Below are positions 35,984 to 45,494 of a stretch of DNA of 64,000 nucleotides, piece after piece; within the stretch, counting starts at the first letter, position 1, and each line of letters opens with the position of its first letter. The notes beneath the pieces are model-generated. The model was not told the DNA's origin. It was given only the letters and a program-made list of their open reading frames with translations, and searched no databases. This DNA comes from Bacteroidota bacterium (GTDB lineage Bacteria; Bacteroidota; Ignavibacteria; Ignavibacteriales; Ignavibacteriaceae): positions 124,001 through 188,000 of the forward strand of contig JAKAGV010000010.1 of the NCBI GenBank assembly GCA_021815405.1, in the 5' to 3' direction. A program made the translations under genes and the position numbers.

Positions 35984-37993
35984 TTACTTTGACTCAATCC
36001 AGTTATCATCTTCTTTAATTAAATCGATCAAACTATCAACCGCCTCAGCAGTAGGAACATTTCGTCGTACAATCTCTTTACCGCGGTACAAAGTAATTTT
36101 TCCCACACCAGAACCTACATAACCGTAATCCGCATCTGCCATTTCACCGGGTCCGTTAACAATGCAGCCCATTACTGCAATTTTAACTCCTTTAAGATGT
36201 TCGGTCCGCTTGCGGATATTTTCTGTTGTCTCCTGTAGATCAAACAAAGTTCTGCCGCATGAAGGACATGCAATATATTCTGTTTTAGAAATTCTTGTAC
36301 GGGCAGCCTGAAGAATTCCAAATAAAATTCTGTTAAAGAATTTTTCTTTTGTTTCCCTGTCTTTCACAAGATTTTTAACTAGTGTATTACTGCTTTTTAA
36401 TGAAGAATTATCTGTAATTTTATCAACGTCAATCCAGACACCATCGCCAAACCCGTCGATTAGCAAAGCACCAAAATCAGTTGCAGAATAAAGACGTAGT
36501 TCATCAATACTTAAATTGTTGTAGCTCTTTTTTATGATTACCGGATTCTGAATATTTTCTTTAATCAGTTCGATAAATGCTCTTCTCTGCTCAGCCATTC
36601 CATGAAGATTATCGGTTTCCAGAACTAAGACAATTGTTTTATCATCCTTTAACCTAATAAGAAATTCGCCGTTCAAATCTTTTATATTTATTGAGATAAA
36701 ATTTAATACATGTGAATGTTTGGAAGAGCTAAGATAATTTTCGGAAGTATATAGCGGATAGCTGTTCATTTTATCTTCATTATTAACCCAAAAATCATAA
36801 TCATAAATTATTTTTAATCCATTAGGAGGATTAAACGGAAGAAGATTTTTGCCGAGGTATAAAATATCCGCCGCACCATCGCTCATATTCCATTTGTCGG
36901 AAACAGCATCATAAAAATATCCGATGGATGCAAGCCCTGAATAATTTTGAATTTCTATTTTACTAAAATCAGCAACAACTCTTGGTACGTTATGTCCGCC
37001 AATATCAGTAGCTTCAATAGTAGAACGACGATAATAATTAAAAGGATCATAAGGAATTTCGTCTATTGGTCTTATTGGCTGATGGTTTTCACGTCCTTTA
37101 TATCTATTGACTAATTGAATTGCAACCGGCGCTTCAAATTCTGGATCTTCGGTAAGAGAAACGCGAACCGTATCACCAATTCCATCCTCAAGCAGAGTTC
37201 CAATTCCTACTGCGGATTTTATTCTACCATCTTCTCCACCGCCGGCTTCGGTTACTCCAAGATGAAGCGGATAATTCATTCCTTCTTCTTCCATCTTTTG
37301 AATTAGAAGCCTGTAAGCTTCAACCATTACCTGGGTGTTGCTTGCCTTCATCGAAAGGACGATGCTGTGATAATCCAAATCTTCACAAATACGCAAGAAC
37401 TCAAGCGCAGATTCAACCATGCCGAGCGGAGTATCACCGTAACGGCTCATAATGCGGTCGGAAAGAGATCCGTGGTTTGTTCCGATTCTCATTGCCGTGC
37501 CATATTCTTTACAGATTTTTACTAGAGGAGAAAACCGTTCTCTTATCTTTTCAATTTCGGAATTATATTCCGCGTCGGTGTATTCAAGAGTTTGGAATTT
37601 TTTTCTATCGATATAATTACCGGGATTGACTCTAACTTTTTCTACAATTCTTGCAGCAAGCTCTGCCGCATTTGGAGTAAAGTGAATATCAGCTATTAAA
37701 GGTACATTATATCCGCGTTTTCTTAATTCATTTTTTATTTCTTGAAGATTTTGAGCTTCGAGTTTGCTTGGTGCGGTTATTCTTACATAATCACAGCCGG
37801 ATTCAACCATTCTTATTGTCTGCTCAACTGTAGCCTTTGTATCCATCGTGTCTGTTGTTGTCATCGATTGGATTCTGATAGGATTGTTTCCACCAAGAGG
37901 AATATCACCGACAAATACTTCCCGGGTTTTGTAGCGTGAATACTGAGTTAGGCTGTTGCAGTATCTTCTTGTTTTACTGATCGAATCTATCAT
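35984..37993 (-). CDS. ispG: IspG, 4-hydroxy-3-methylbut-2-enyl diphosphate synthase, long form
   Basis: 669 residues. Reduces MEcPP to HMBPP with a [4Fe-4S] cluster in the MEP pathway. The N-terminal TIM barrel (REVFVGDIPLGGNNPIRIQS, VPLIADIHF, RIGTNHGSLS) and the C-terminal cluster domain with C576, C579, C610 and E617 (CPSC, MGCIVNGPGEM) are both intact. Between them, roughly residues 290-540, is the large insertion typical of Bacteroidota/Chlorobiota, Chlamydiae and plants; bacterial short forms have about 370 residues. Electron donor would be ferredoxin or flavodoxin. Divergent from dnaG, with 222 bases between them. Confidence 0.96.
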   Translation of the reverse strand: MIDSISKTRRYCNSLTQYSRYKTREVFVGDIPLGGNNPIRIQSMTTTDTMDTKATVEQTIRMVESGCDYVRITAPSKLEAQNLQEIKNELRKRGYNVPLIADIHFTPNAAELAARIVEKVRVNPGNYIDRKKFQTLEYTDAEYNSEIEKIRERFSPLVKICKEYGTAMRIGTNHGSLSDRIMSRYGDTPLGMVESALEFLRICEDLDYHSIVLSMKASNTQVMVEAYRLLIQKMEEEGMNYPLHLGVTEAGGGEDGRIKSAVGIGTLLEDGIGDTVRVSLTEDPEFEAPVAIQLVNRYKGRENHQPIRPIDEIPYDPFNYYRRSTIEATDIGGHNVPRVVADFSKIEIQNYSGLASIGYFYDAVSDKWNMSDGAADILYLGKNLLPFNPPNGLKIIYDYDFWVNNEDKMNSYPLYTSENYLSSSKHSHVLNFISINIKDLNGEFLIRLKDDKTIVLVLETDNLHGMAEQRRAFIELIKENIQNPVIIKKSYNNLSIDELRLYSATDFGALLIDGFGDGVWIDVDKITDNSSLKSSNTLVKNLVKDRETKEKFFNRILFGILQAARTRISKTEYIACPSCGRTLFDLQETTENIRKRTEHLKGVKIAVMGCIVNGPGEMADADYGYVGSGVGKITLYRGKEIVRRNVPTAEAVDSLIDLIKEDDNWIESK

Positions 37994-38215
37994 TCTTGTA
38001 TTTTGTTATTGCAAATTTTGAGGCGTCAAAATGCAAATCTAAACTGAAAAATGAAATACTATTTTTATTCGCTTTTTGAATCGTCATAATTTTGTCTGCA
38101 AATATACGTTAAGAGAGAGAAATTTACGGTGACAAAATTGGCAGTGCACTAAACTTAAATCTAATATTGTTAAATTAGAGTTGTCTATTTAGAGATTCTA
38201 TTTGATAGAAATTGT

Positions 38216-40084
38216 ATGAGAATTCCAGAAAGTAAAGTTGAAGAAATCCGTTCAGCGGCAAATATTGTTGACGTGATTTCGGAATTTGTCCAGCTAAGAA
38301 AAAGAGGTAAGAATTTTTTAGGCTTATGTCCATTTCATTCCGAAAAGACGCCTTCATTCACAGTCAGCGAGGATAAACAAATTTTTCACTGCTTCGGCTG
38401 CCATGCCGGTGGCAACGTATTCAAGTTCTTGATGGATTATGAAAAAATTTCTTTTGTCGAATCGATTGAAGAAGTTGCAAAAAGATACGGAATAAATATT
38501 GAGTACGAAGGCTCAGAGACTTCTGAAAAACAAAGTCTTCAAGAAGCGCTTTATGACATCAATACAATTGCCGCAAGATATTTTTCAGATAACCTTCTCA
38601 ACCATCCCGATGGTGAAGTTGCAAGGGAATATTTTCAGAAAAGAAAAATAAAACTTCAAAGCATGCGAGCATTTGGATTAGGTTATGCTTTCTCCGGCTG
38701 GGAACATTTCGTAAACTTTGCCGTTGAAAAAAAAATAGATTTAGAACAGGCAATATCATTAGGTCTAATCGGTCGTAATAATGACGGCAGACTTTATGAT
38801 AAATTTTCCGGAAGAATAATCTTTCCGATTTTTTCTCCAAACGGAAGAGTGGTTGCTTTTGCCGGAAGGATTATGGAGAAGAAAGAAACCTCGGCAAAAT
38901 ATTTAAATTCTCCCGAATCTTTAATTTATGTAAAAGGCAGAATTCTTTATGGGCTTTCACATGCTAAAGATGAAATACGCCGTCTTGATAAAGCAATTCT
39001 GGTTGAAGGCTACATGGATTTAATTTCACTTCATCAAAGCGGGATTAAAAATGTTGTTGCTGTTTCGGGAACCGCACTAACTGAAGAGCAAGTCCAGCTT
39101 CTTTCACGCTACACAAAAAATGTTGTTCTTCTGTTCGATGCCGACACCGCCGGAATAAAGGCATCAATGAGAAGCATCGAACTTCTTCTTAAAAAAGATA
39201 TGGAGATTAAAATCGCCTCACTTCCCCAAGGCGAAGATCCGGATTCGTTTGTTAATAATTTCGGAAGAGAAAAGTTCGAAGAGATTATCAAGAAAGCACA
39301 AAATTTTCTGGAATATCAATCATCAATTTATGAATCTCAGGGAATGTTTGAAGAAGCTTCAAAAGCTGCTGAAGCTATCCGGGAGCTTGTAAAACCGGCA
39401 GCATTGATAGGTGACGAACTGAAAAGAAGCCTGCTGATAAAAAACATTGCAAAGAAATTCAATCTAAGAGAAAAGATGATTGAAACCGAACTTGAAAAAG
39501 CTTTGACAATTACTGGCAAACAAATTACAGCTGAGGAAAGGATACGAGACAGAGCTCTTGCAGAAAGGGAAACCGAGGTTTCAGTAGAGCAAGCTAAAAA
39601 AGCCTCGCCGATTATCTACAATCTCGAAAGAGAATTAATTAAACTTTTATATGAGGGAAATGAGGAAGTAGCGGAATTTATTTCCATGGAAATTCCTATT
39701 GATGACTTCTCGATCGAGGCTCATTCTCAACTTGCAAAAATTGTATATGAAGCTGTGAATAATAATGAAGAATTAATTACCAGTTCGCTAATTGAAAAAA
39801 TAAATGATGAAAAACTTCAATCATACATCTTAGAACTCACATTCGAAAAATATCCAATCAGCAAAAATTGGGAGGAAATTTATCCCGGGGATTCACCTGA
39901 AGTTATTATTCAAAAAATTGCAAAGGATACTATAAAAAAGTTTAAGATAGCAAAAATCGACTTAAAGATTAAAAATAACCGGAAATTGATTGCAGATGAA
40001 ATCAGCCAAGAGGAGATATTTCAACTTCTTAAGTTGAATAATGAGCTTGAAAAAGAAAAACTATTAATTTCTCAGAGTAACTAA
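38216..40084 (+). CDS. dnaG: DNA primase DnaG
   Basis: 622 residues. N-terminal CHC2 zinc domain with C38, H41, C59 and C62 (CPFH…CFGC); catalytic core with the YFQKRKIK and GYAFSGWEHF region; TOPRIM motifs LVEGYMDLISLHQSG and VVLLFDADTAG; a C-terminal helicase-binding part from about residue 430. Makes RNA primers for replication. No clear ribosome binding site precedes the ATG, which is common for this group. rpoD is not next to it. Confidence 0.96.
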   Translation: MRIPESKVEEIRSAANIVDVISEFVQLRKRGKNFLGLCPFHSEKTPSFTVSEDKQIFHCFGCHAGGNVFKFLMDYEKISFVESIEEVAKRYGINIEYEGSETSEKQSLQEALYDINTIAARYFSDNLLNHPDGEVAREYFQKRKIKLQSMRAFGLGYAFSGWEHFVNFAVEKKIDLEQAISLGLIGRNNDGRLYDKFSGRIIFPIFSPNGRVVAFAGRIMEKKETSAKYLNSPESLIYVKGRILYGLSHAKDEIRRLDKAILVEGYMDLISLHQSGIKNVVAVSGTALTEEQVQLLSRYTKNVVLLFDADTAGIKASMRSIELLLKKDMEIKIASLPQGEDPDSFVNNFGREKFEEIIKKAQNFLEYQSSIYESQGMFEEASKAAEAIRELVKPAALIGDELKRSLLIKNIAKKFNLREKMIETELEKALTITGKQITAEERIRDRALAERETEVSVEQAKKASPIIYNLERELIKLLYEGNEEVAEFISMEIPIDDFSIEAHSQLAKIVYEAVNNNEELITSSLIEKINDEKLQSYILELTFEKYPISKNWEEIYPGDSPEVIIQKIAKDTIKKFKIAKIDLKIKNNRKLIADEISQEEIFQLLKLNNELEKEKLLISQSN

Positions 40085-40287
40085 CAACAATTACTATAAG
40101 TAATTATTAACAATAAAAATCTCTCCCCATATACGTACTTATACTGATTCGCTTTAATTAAAAAATCAATATCTTATGTGTTTGAGTTGGCAATAAATTT
40201 CCCATAGATAATTGATTTGCTTAAAATTTATTCTATTTTCATCAATTATTAAATGTTGGGAAAGTAGCATAGACTTAGAGGAGAAAA

Positions 40288-41262
40288 ATGTATAGACGTT
40301 TACAGAAATTATTAAATACTAGAGGGGAAGTTTTCGATCAAAGAGAGATTATTTTTATTGTTGAGCATACTTATAAAATAGCTTTAAATTATTTGAAGTA
40401 TTCTTATTTGCGTGTGCAAAAGTTGATTGACATTTATGAGATATCATATGAAGATATTGCGATTGACTCGATTGCGCCGCTATTTGTTAAAAATAAGGAT
40501 GACGTTCATTTATTACTTGTAAACTCATTTAAGAACTGGAAGCCGCCTATTAAAAATGAGGAGGATGCTTTATTCTTTTTGAACAAGATTGTTGCCGCAA
40601 GAGTCGAACAACATATAGCTTTGCTTCTTCGAGAAGTAGATCCTGTTTTTGGGAAAATTTTAGATTCGGTTAATTATTTTGTTGGAAAAGGCGGATTTAA
40701 TAAAATAAACTATCTCGGGTATCTTTATATTGTTGAAAGAGACTGCTCGCTAATTCAAGGTAAAGTTATAGATCCGATTGATTTTGAATACCTTCCGCTA
40801 AATCTTTTTTATAATAAACAGACAGCTTTAATGGACATACTGGACTATATTAAAACAGAAGGCGAATATTTTCCCGCTGTCCCACTCATTGCGTTTGTAA
40901 GCAGAATAAAACGACTCATATTTCTAAATATTAATGAAATGCCGGAACTGGAATTTTTCTTCAATCGCATTGAAATTGAAGAATGCATAAACCACGGACT
41001 TAACCAAGCAAAATCAAAATTGAATACAACTTATAAGAACACCAAAAAGCTAACAATGCATGAATGCAACATCGTGGAAAAAGTTTTAAATGAGATAGCT
41101 CTTGATCTTAGAAATGGCGGGATTCATTCAGGAATGCACGAATATTTCATTAACTACATGCCTGAGCTTTCAAAGGAAGAATTTAATTCAAAGTATAAGA
41201 ATATTATCGAATACCTTTATAAATCTATGAGAGGTTCAATTGCGGCAAAACTAAAAAATTAA
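40288..41262 (+). CDS. Unrecognised 324-residue protein, faintly sigma-factor-like
   Basis: No family recognised. The protein is helical with many charged residues and no signal peptide or membrane segment. Residues about 50-115 (SYEDIAIDSIAPLFV, then VNSFKNWKPP and LNKIVAARVEQHI) have the spacing seen in region 2 of some ECF sigma factors, with a plausible hydrophobic core, but I see no clear region 4 helix-turn-helix. AGAGGAGAAAA directly before the ATG is one of the strongest ribosome binding sites in the window. A small helical protein follows 60 bases later and could be a partner. Preceded by a 203-base gap after dnaG. Confidence 0.65.
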   Translation: MYRRLQKLLNTRGEVFDQREIIFIVEHTYKIALNYLKYSYLRVQKLIDIYEISYEDIAIDSIAPLFVKNKDDVHLLLVNSFKNWKPPIKNEEDALFFLNKIVAARVEQHIALLLREVDPVFGKILDSVNYFVGKGGFNKINYLGYLYIVERDCSLIQGKVIDPIDFEYLPLNLFYNKQTALMDILDYIKTEGEYFPAVPLIAFVSRIKRLIFLNINEMPELEFFFNRIEIEECINHGLNQAKSKLNTTYKNTKKLTMHECNIVEKVLNEIALDLRNGGIHSGMHEYFINYMPELSKEEFNSKYKNIIEYLYKSMRGSIAAKLKN

Positions 41263-41322
41263 AAATAATTTTCCGAAACCGGCTGCTTTTCTTCTATATA
41301 TTAATAAAAACAAAGGCTACCG

Positions 41323-41532
41323 ATGAAAAACAATATAAACATAAACGAGAGTGACATTTTCTATTATGAATTTTGCAGAAACCGGTTGACAGAATCTAAG
41401 ATCAGCTTTTTAACAAAGCAAAAAAAATTTCTTAAAGAAATTAATTTTTATCTGGAATTGAAGAAATCTTTGAAAAAAAAGATAAATAAGAATTTGAGGC
41501 TGAAATTACTCTCTTCCATATCAGGTTTATAG
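41323..41532 (+). CDS. Small helical protein, possible partner of the preceding gene
   Basis: 69 residues, very lysine-rich (KKSLKKKINKNLRLK), with one segment, FYYEFCRNRLTESKISFLTK, whose order 'LTE..I.FLTKQKKFLKEI' resembles the short N-terminal helices of anti-sigma factors. No zinc-binding HxxxCxxC is present. It has no hydrophobic anchor. AAAGG lies upstream. Too short to assign; listed because it is co-oriented and closely spaced with the 324-residue gene. Confidence 0.45.
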   Translation: MKNNININESDIFYYEFCRNRLTESKISFLTKQKKFLKEINFYLELKKSLKKKINKNLRLKLLSSISGL

Positions 41533-41770
41533 CAAGCAAATTTGTCTAACCGATTTAGCTCCATTTAAAAAAGATTAGATTACTTTGGGTTTTGATTAAA
41601 TAGTTGAAAGAAAGATAATTAAATTGGGATAATGAATCTTTCATGGAATTTCGCCACAACTGGGACTAAAAAGCATTCTATTCTTTTTATTCTTCCATTC
41701 ATTAATTATTTTGCAGGCAGTTTTAACGATAAATATAAATATGTTTAGACAAGCAAAGACCGGAATATTG

Positions 41771-41959
41771 ATGATAGAAATTCTCCCTGACAAATGTGAT
41801 TTCTGCGGATGCTGCGTCGGCGTTTGTCCCGAAGACGCAATCGAATTGAAAGAAGCTGAGATAAATATTATAGATGCGCGATGCACCAACTGTTCCAAAT
41901 GCGTGTGGAGCTGCCCAATTGAGGTTATTATGTTTAATAAGAATGGCGTCGCCGCTTAG
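41771..41959 (+). CDS. Ferredoxin with two [4Fe-4S] clusters
   Basis: 62 residues from the ATG at 41771 (MIEILPDKCDFCGCC), preceded by GGAA; starts further upstream would add a tail that lacks homology. Two CxxCxxCxxxCP motifs are seen: CDFCGCCVGVCP and CTNCSKCVWSCP. It is a small low-potential electron carrier. Only 17 bases separate it from the geranylgeranyl-reductase-like gene, its likely redox partner. Confidence 0.88.
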   Translation: MIEILPDKCDFCGCCVGVCPEDAIELKEAEINIIDARCTNCSKCVWSCPIEVIMFNKNGVAA

Positions 41960-41976
41960 ACCAATGGATTAAATTC

Positions 41977-43143
41977 ATGAAAAATGATTATGACATAATT
42001 ATAGTTGGTGCAGGACCTGCCGGTTCAATGGCAGCACGTTTTGCTGCTGAACAAGGCGTATCTGTGATTATGCTGGAAAAGGATAGAGATGTTGGATATC
42101 CGGTACGGTGCGGCGAGGCTATTAGCAAATCAGGTGTTGAAGAATTTATTACACCGGATAAGAAATGGATTACTTCGATAATCAGTAAGTTTTCATTAAA
42201 TTCTCCCGATGGTACAGAAGCCATTATTGAGTTTGACGATGCTGGTTATGTTCTTGAAAGAAGAATTTTTGATTATGAACTTGCCAAAACCGCTGCAAAC
42301 GCCGGAGCTGAAATTCTAACCAGAGCTTATGTTAATAGTCTGATAATTGAAAATGACAAAGTCTGCGGTGTTAAATATGAATTCCGCGGCGAGCAAAAAG
42401 AAATGAGAGCCAAAATCGTAATTGGTGCCGACGGCGTAGAGTCGAGAGTTGGCAGATGGGCTGGTTTAAGAACATTTACAGACTTCAGAGATATGGAATG
42501 CTGCGCTCAGGTTACAGCTTCAAATATAGAGTTGAATTCAAATACCCTATATTTTTACTTCGGAGAAAATTATGCGCCGGGCGGCTATTTCTGGGTATTT
42601 CCAAAAGGTAAAAATATTGCTAACATCGGATTAGGCGTAAGCGGAATGGTTGGTAAAAAAAGATCGGCACTTTCTTTTCTTAATAATTTTATGAGCAGCA
42701 ATTATCCGGATGCGCCAGTGTTGACTTCAATTGCCGGCGGTGTACCAAGTACAATTACTTTAGAAAAAATTTCCGCGCCGGGTATAATGCTTGCCGGTGA
42801 TGCTGCCCGACAGGTTAATCCTTTAAGCGGCGGCGGTATTGCCAGTGGAATGATCGGCGGAAGCATAGCAGGAAGAATTGCCGGTGAAGCTGTAAAGATG
42901 AATAAGCTCGATCATATTTTAACATACGACAAAGAGTGGCACAACAGGCTCGGCAAGCGTCATGAAATTTTTGAAAGATTAAAAAACGGCATCTACAATT
43001 TTGACGACGATAAATTTAATAAGATTGCCCATTCATTCAATAAAATTCCGAAGGATAAAAGAACACTCGGCAGGCTCTTTACTACAGCTTTAATAAATCA
43101 GCCTTCACTTTTAGTTGACATTGCTAAAGTTTTTGTAATTTAA
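41977..43143 (+). CDS. Geranylgeranyl reductase family FAD-dependent oxidoreductase
   Basis: 388 residues. FAD-binding IIVGAGPAGSMAARFAAEQG at about 8-27, the family-typical CGEAISKSGVEEF (conserved Cys region), a second FAD contact GADGVESRVGRWAG at about 150-163, and GIMLAGDAARQVNPLSGGGI at about 268-287. The family saturates isoprenoid chains (chlorophyll side chain, archaeal lipids, menaquinone tails). With a ferredoxin encoded just ahead, reduction of an isoprenoid such as menaquinone is plausible; substrate is inference. ferrochelatase follows 12 bases later. Confidence 0.88.
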   Translation: MKNDYDIIIVGAGPAGSMAARFAAEQGVSVIMLEKDRDVGYPVRCGEAISKSGVEEFITPDKKWITSIISKFSLNSPDGTEAIIEFDDAGYVLERRIFDYELAKTAANAGAEILTRAYVNSLIIENDKVCGVKYEFRGEQKEMRAKIVIGADGVESRVGRWAGLRTFTDFRDMECCAQVTASNIELNSNTLYFYFGENYAPGGYFWVFPKGKNIANIGLGVSGMVGKKRSALSFLNNFMSSNYPDAPVLTSIAGGVPSTITLEKISAPGIMLAGDAARQVNPLSGGGIASGMIGGSIAGRIAGEAVKMNKLDHILTYDKEWHNRLGKRHEIFERLKNGIYNFDDDKFNKIAHSFNKIPKDKRTLGRLFTTALINQPSLLVDIAKVFVI

Positions 43144-43155
43144 TTTGAATCGATC

Positions 43156-44178
43156 ATGAAATCAAAAACCGGAGTATTACTTGTAAACTTAGGAACTCCC
43201 GATAGTCCTTCGGTTCCTGATGTAAGGAAATATCTTTTCGAGTTTCTTAACGATCCACGAGTTATTGATTTGCCCTGGCTGCTAAGGAAATTTCTTGTCA
43301 ACATAATTATTGTTCCGTTTCGCGCACCGAAGTCAGCGAAAATCTATCAGCAGCTTTGGACAGATAAAGGCTCACCGCTTTTAGTATACGGAGTTAGTGT
43401 TAAAGAAAAATTACAGGCGGCATTAGGTGAAGATTTTGACGTTGAACTTGCAATGCGATACCAAAATCCAAGCATGGATGATGTACTTGAGAGAATGAGA
43501 AAGAAGCAGCACCGGAAATTAATAATTGTTCCGATGTTTCCGCAATATGCTTCGGCAACAACAGGTTCGGTAATCGAAAAAGCAATGAAGATTATAAAGA
43601 ATTGGTGGGTAATTCCAGATATAAAATTTGTCGGACAGTTTTACGATGATGAAAATTTTATAAATTCATTTATTGAGCGCGCTAAAAAATTCAATTTAAA
43701 AGATTACGATCACGTGCTTTTCAGTTACCATGGATTGCCTGTTCGCCAGGTTGATAAAGTTTATGTTGACGGCAAACCTTGCAGCGATCATAATTGCGAA
43801 AATGAAATCAATGAAGACAACAAGTTTTGTTACAAAGCAGCTTGCTATGCCACAACACGATTGCTGGCTACTAAGTTAAATCTTTCAAAAGAAAATTACA
43901 CGGTCTGCTTTCAATCCCGTTTAGATAAGAACTGGCTGGAACCGTTCACAGATAAAATAATTATTCAAAAAGCCAAAGAAGGCGCAAAAAAGCTGCTGGT
44001 ATTCAGTCCGGCTTTTGTTGCGGACTGTCTTGAAACCAATGTTGAAATCGGCATTGAGTACCAAAAATTATTTACCGAGCACGGCGGAGAAAAGGTTCAA
44101 CTTGTGGAAAGCTTGAACGACCATCCTATGTGGATTGATACCTTGAAAAAATTAATTATAAAACAGGCGGAAAGTTGA
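43156..44178 (+). CDS. hemH: Ferrochelatase
   Basis: 340 residues. Inserts iron into protoporphyrin (or, in coproporphyrin-pathway organisms, into coproporphyrin). Motifs: VLLVNLGTPDSP at the N-terminus, PMFPQYASATTGS at about 126-138, catalytic H192 in FSYHGLP, and FCYKAACYATTRLLA. Four Cys (CSDHNC and CYKAAC) occur near residues 210-230 and may bind a metal. Other haem genes are not in the window. The stop overlaps the PduS start by four bases, so the genes are co-translated. Confidence 0.95.
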   Translation: MKSKTGVLLVNLGTPDSPSVPDVRKYLFEFLNDPRVIDLPWLLRKFLVNIIIVPFRAPKSAKIYQQLWTDKGSPLLVYGVSVKEKLQAALGEDFDVELAMRYQNPSMDDVLERMRKKQHRKLIIVPMFPQYASATTGSVIEKAMKIIKNWWVIPDIKFVGQFYDDENFINSFIERAKKFNLKDYDHVLFSYHGLPVRQVDKVYVDGKPCSDHNCENEINEDNKFCYKAACYATTRLLATKLNLSKENYTVCFQSRLDKNWLEPFTDKIIIQKAKEGAKKLLVFSPAFVADCLETNVEIGIEYQKLFTEHGGEKVQLVESLNDHPMWIDTLKKLIIKQAES

Positions 44179-45485
44179 TAACCGAAAAAATATTTAACGC
44201 CGGTGTAGTCGGCGCAGGCGGGGCCGGATTTCCTTCGCACATAAAAGCTTCTTCCAAAACAGAATTTGTAATAGCAAACGGAGCCGAGTGCGAGCCGCTA
44301 ATTCATAAAGATTATGAACTTATGTTAAACTTTCCGGAAAAAATATTACATGGAATGGAATTAGTTCTTGAATCATCAGGCGCCCGCAAAGGATATTTCG
44401 GCATAAAATCAAAAAACGTAAAAGCAATTGAAGCGATTAAATCTAATTTGAAAAACGGCAAGATTGAAATAACCGAGCTTGGTGATTTTTATCCTTCCGG
44501 AGATGAATATGAACTTGTTTATTCCGCAACGAAAAGATTAATTCCTCCAGCAGGAATTCCGCTTGACGTTGGCTGCGTTGTAAACAATGTAGAAACTTTT
44601 CTTAATGTTGCAAATGCCGAATCGGAAATTCCGGTTACAGAAAAATTTCTTTGTGTAACAGGTGCAGTAAAAAAGCCCACTACATTTTTTGCACCGGTAG
44701 GAACGTCCTTCCGCCAATTGATTGAACATGCCGGCGGAGCTTCTGTAAAAGATTTTGGAATTTTTGTTGGTGGAATAATGATGGGAAGTTTCACATTCAA
44801 TCTTGATGAAGTAGTTACCAAAACGACAGCCGGCTTAATTATTCTTCCTAAAGAACACTATCTTATTAAAAGAAAAAACCAGCCGCCACAAAACTGGTAC
44901 AGGATTGGAAAATCTGCTTGCGACCAATGCAGCTACTGTACAGAATTTTGTCCGAGATATTTACTCGGCTATGATGTTCAACCGCATAAAGTAATGCGCT
45001 CGTTAGGCTTTACAAAAACCGGAAGCGCAGTTTGGAACCAAATGGCAGAGCTTTGCTGCTCTTGCGGGCTTTGCACTTTATATGCTTGTCCCGAAGATCT
45101 TTATCCGAAGGAAGCATGCGACAAAGCAAAAATTGAAATGCGCAGAGACGGAATAAAATTCATTCAATCAAAACCGGTAAAAGTCCATCCTATTAAAGAA
45201 GGGAGAAGAGAGCCGCTTAAGCAATTGATTAAAAAATTAAATGTTCAAGATTACGATGTACCGGCACCGTACAATTACAAAAAACTTGAAACGGATGAAG
45301 TAAAAATTCTTTTAAAGCAGCATGTCGGAGAAGCGGCAGTTCCTTTGGTTAAGATTGGAGATCATATTTCCAAAGGAACTATGATCGCTGCGGCGGTTAA
45401 AGGAAAGCTCGGAGCGAATATTCATTCTTCGATTGATGGAATGGTAACTCAGGTAACCGGCGAATATATCAGAATAAAATCTTAG
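44175..45485 (+). CDS. pduS: PduS-like flavin/Fe-S electron-transfer protein (RnfC/SLBB family)
   Basis: 436 residues from a TTG that overlaps the hemH stop; GGCGGAAAG lies upstream. GVVGAGGAGFPSHIK at about 10-24 and NGAECEPLIHKD at about 35-46 are the FMN/NADH-type RnfC-like start. An SLBB domain is at about 155-225. Two [4Fe-4S] motifs follow: C249, C252, C255, C259 (CDQCSYCTEFCP) and C294, C297, C300, C305. A barrel-sandwich hybrid closes the protein (KIGDHISKGTMIAA). PduS in Salmonella is a microcompartment-associated cobalamin reductase. The double-BMC gene follows, supporting PduS rather than a plain RnfC. Confidence 0.88.
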   Translation: MITEKIFNAGVVGAGGAGFPSHIKASSKTEFVIANGAECEPLIHKDYELMLNFPEKILHGMELVLESSGARKGYFGIKSKNVKAIEAIKSNLKNGKIEITELGDFYPSGDEYELVYSATKRLIPPAGIPLDVGCVVNNVETFLNVANAESEIPVTEKFLCVTGAVKKPTTFFAPVGTSFRQLIEHAGGASVKDFGIFVGGIMMGSFTFNLDEVVTKTTAGLIILPKEHYLIKRKNQPPQNWYRIGKSACDQCSYCTEFCPRYLLGYDVQPHKVMRSLGFTKTGSAVWNQMAELCCSCGLCTLYACPEDLYPKEACDKAKIEMRRDGIKFIQSKPVKVHPIKEGRREPLKQLIKKLNVQDYDVPAPYNYKKLETDEVKILLKQHVGEAAVPLVKIGDHISKGTMIAAAVKGKLGANIHSSIDGMVTQVTGEYIRIKS

Positions 45486-45494
45486 GAAATAAAA

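Noticed and set aside
44175-45485. Subunit C of an Rnf or Nqr complex
   Set aside because: No rnfA, B, D, E or G gene is adjacent and the double-BMC gene follows, which fits PduS.
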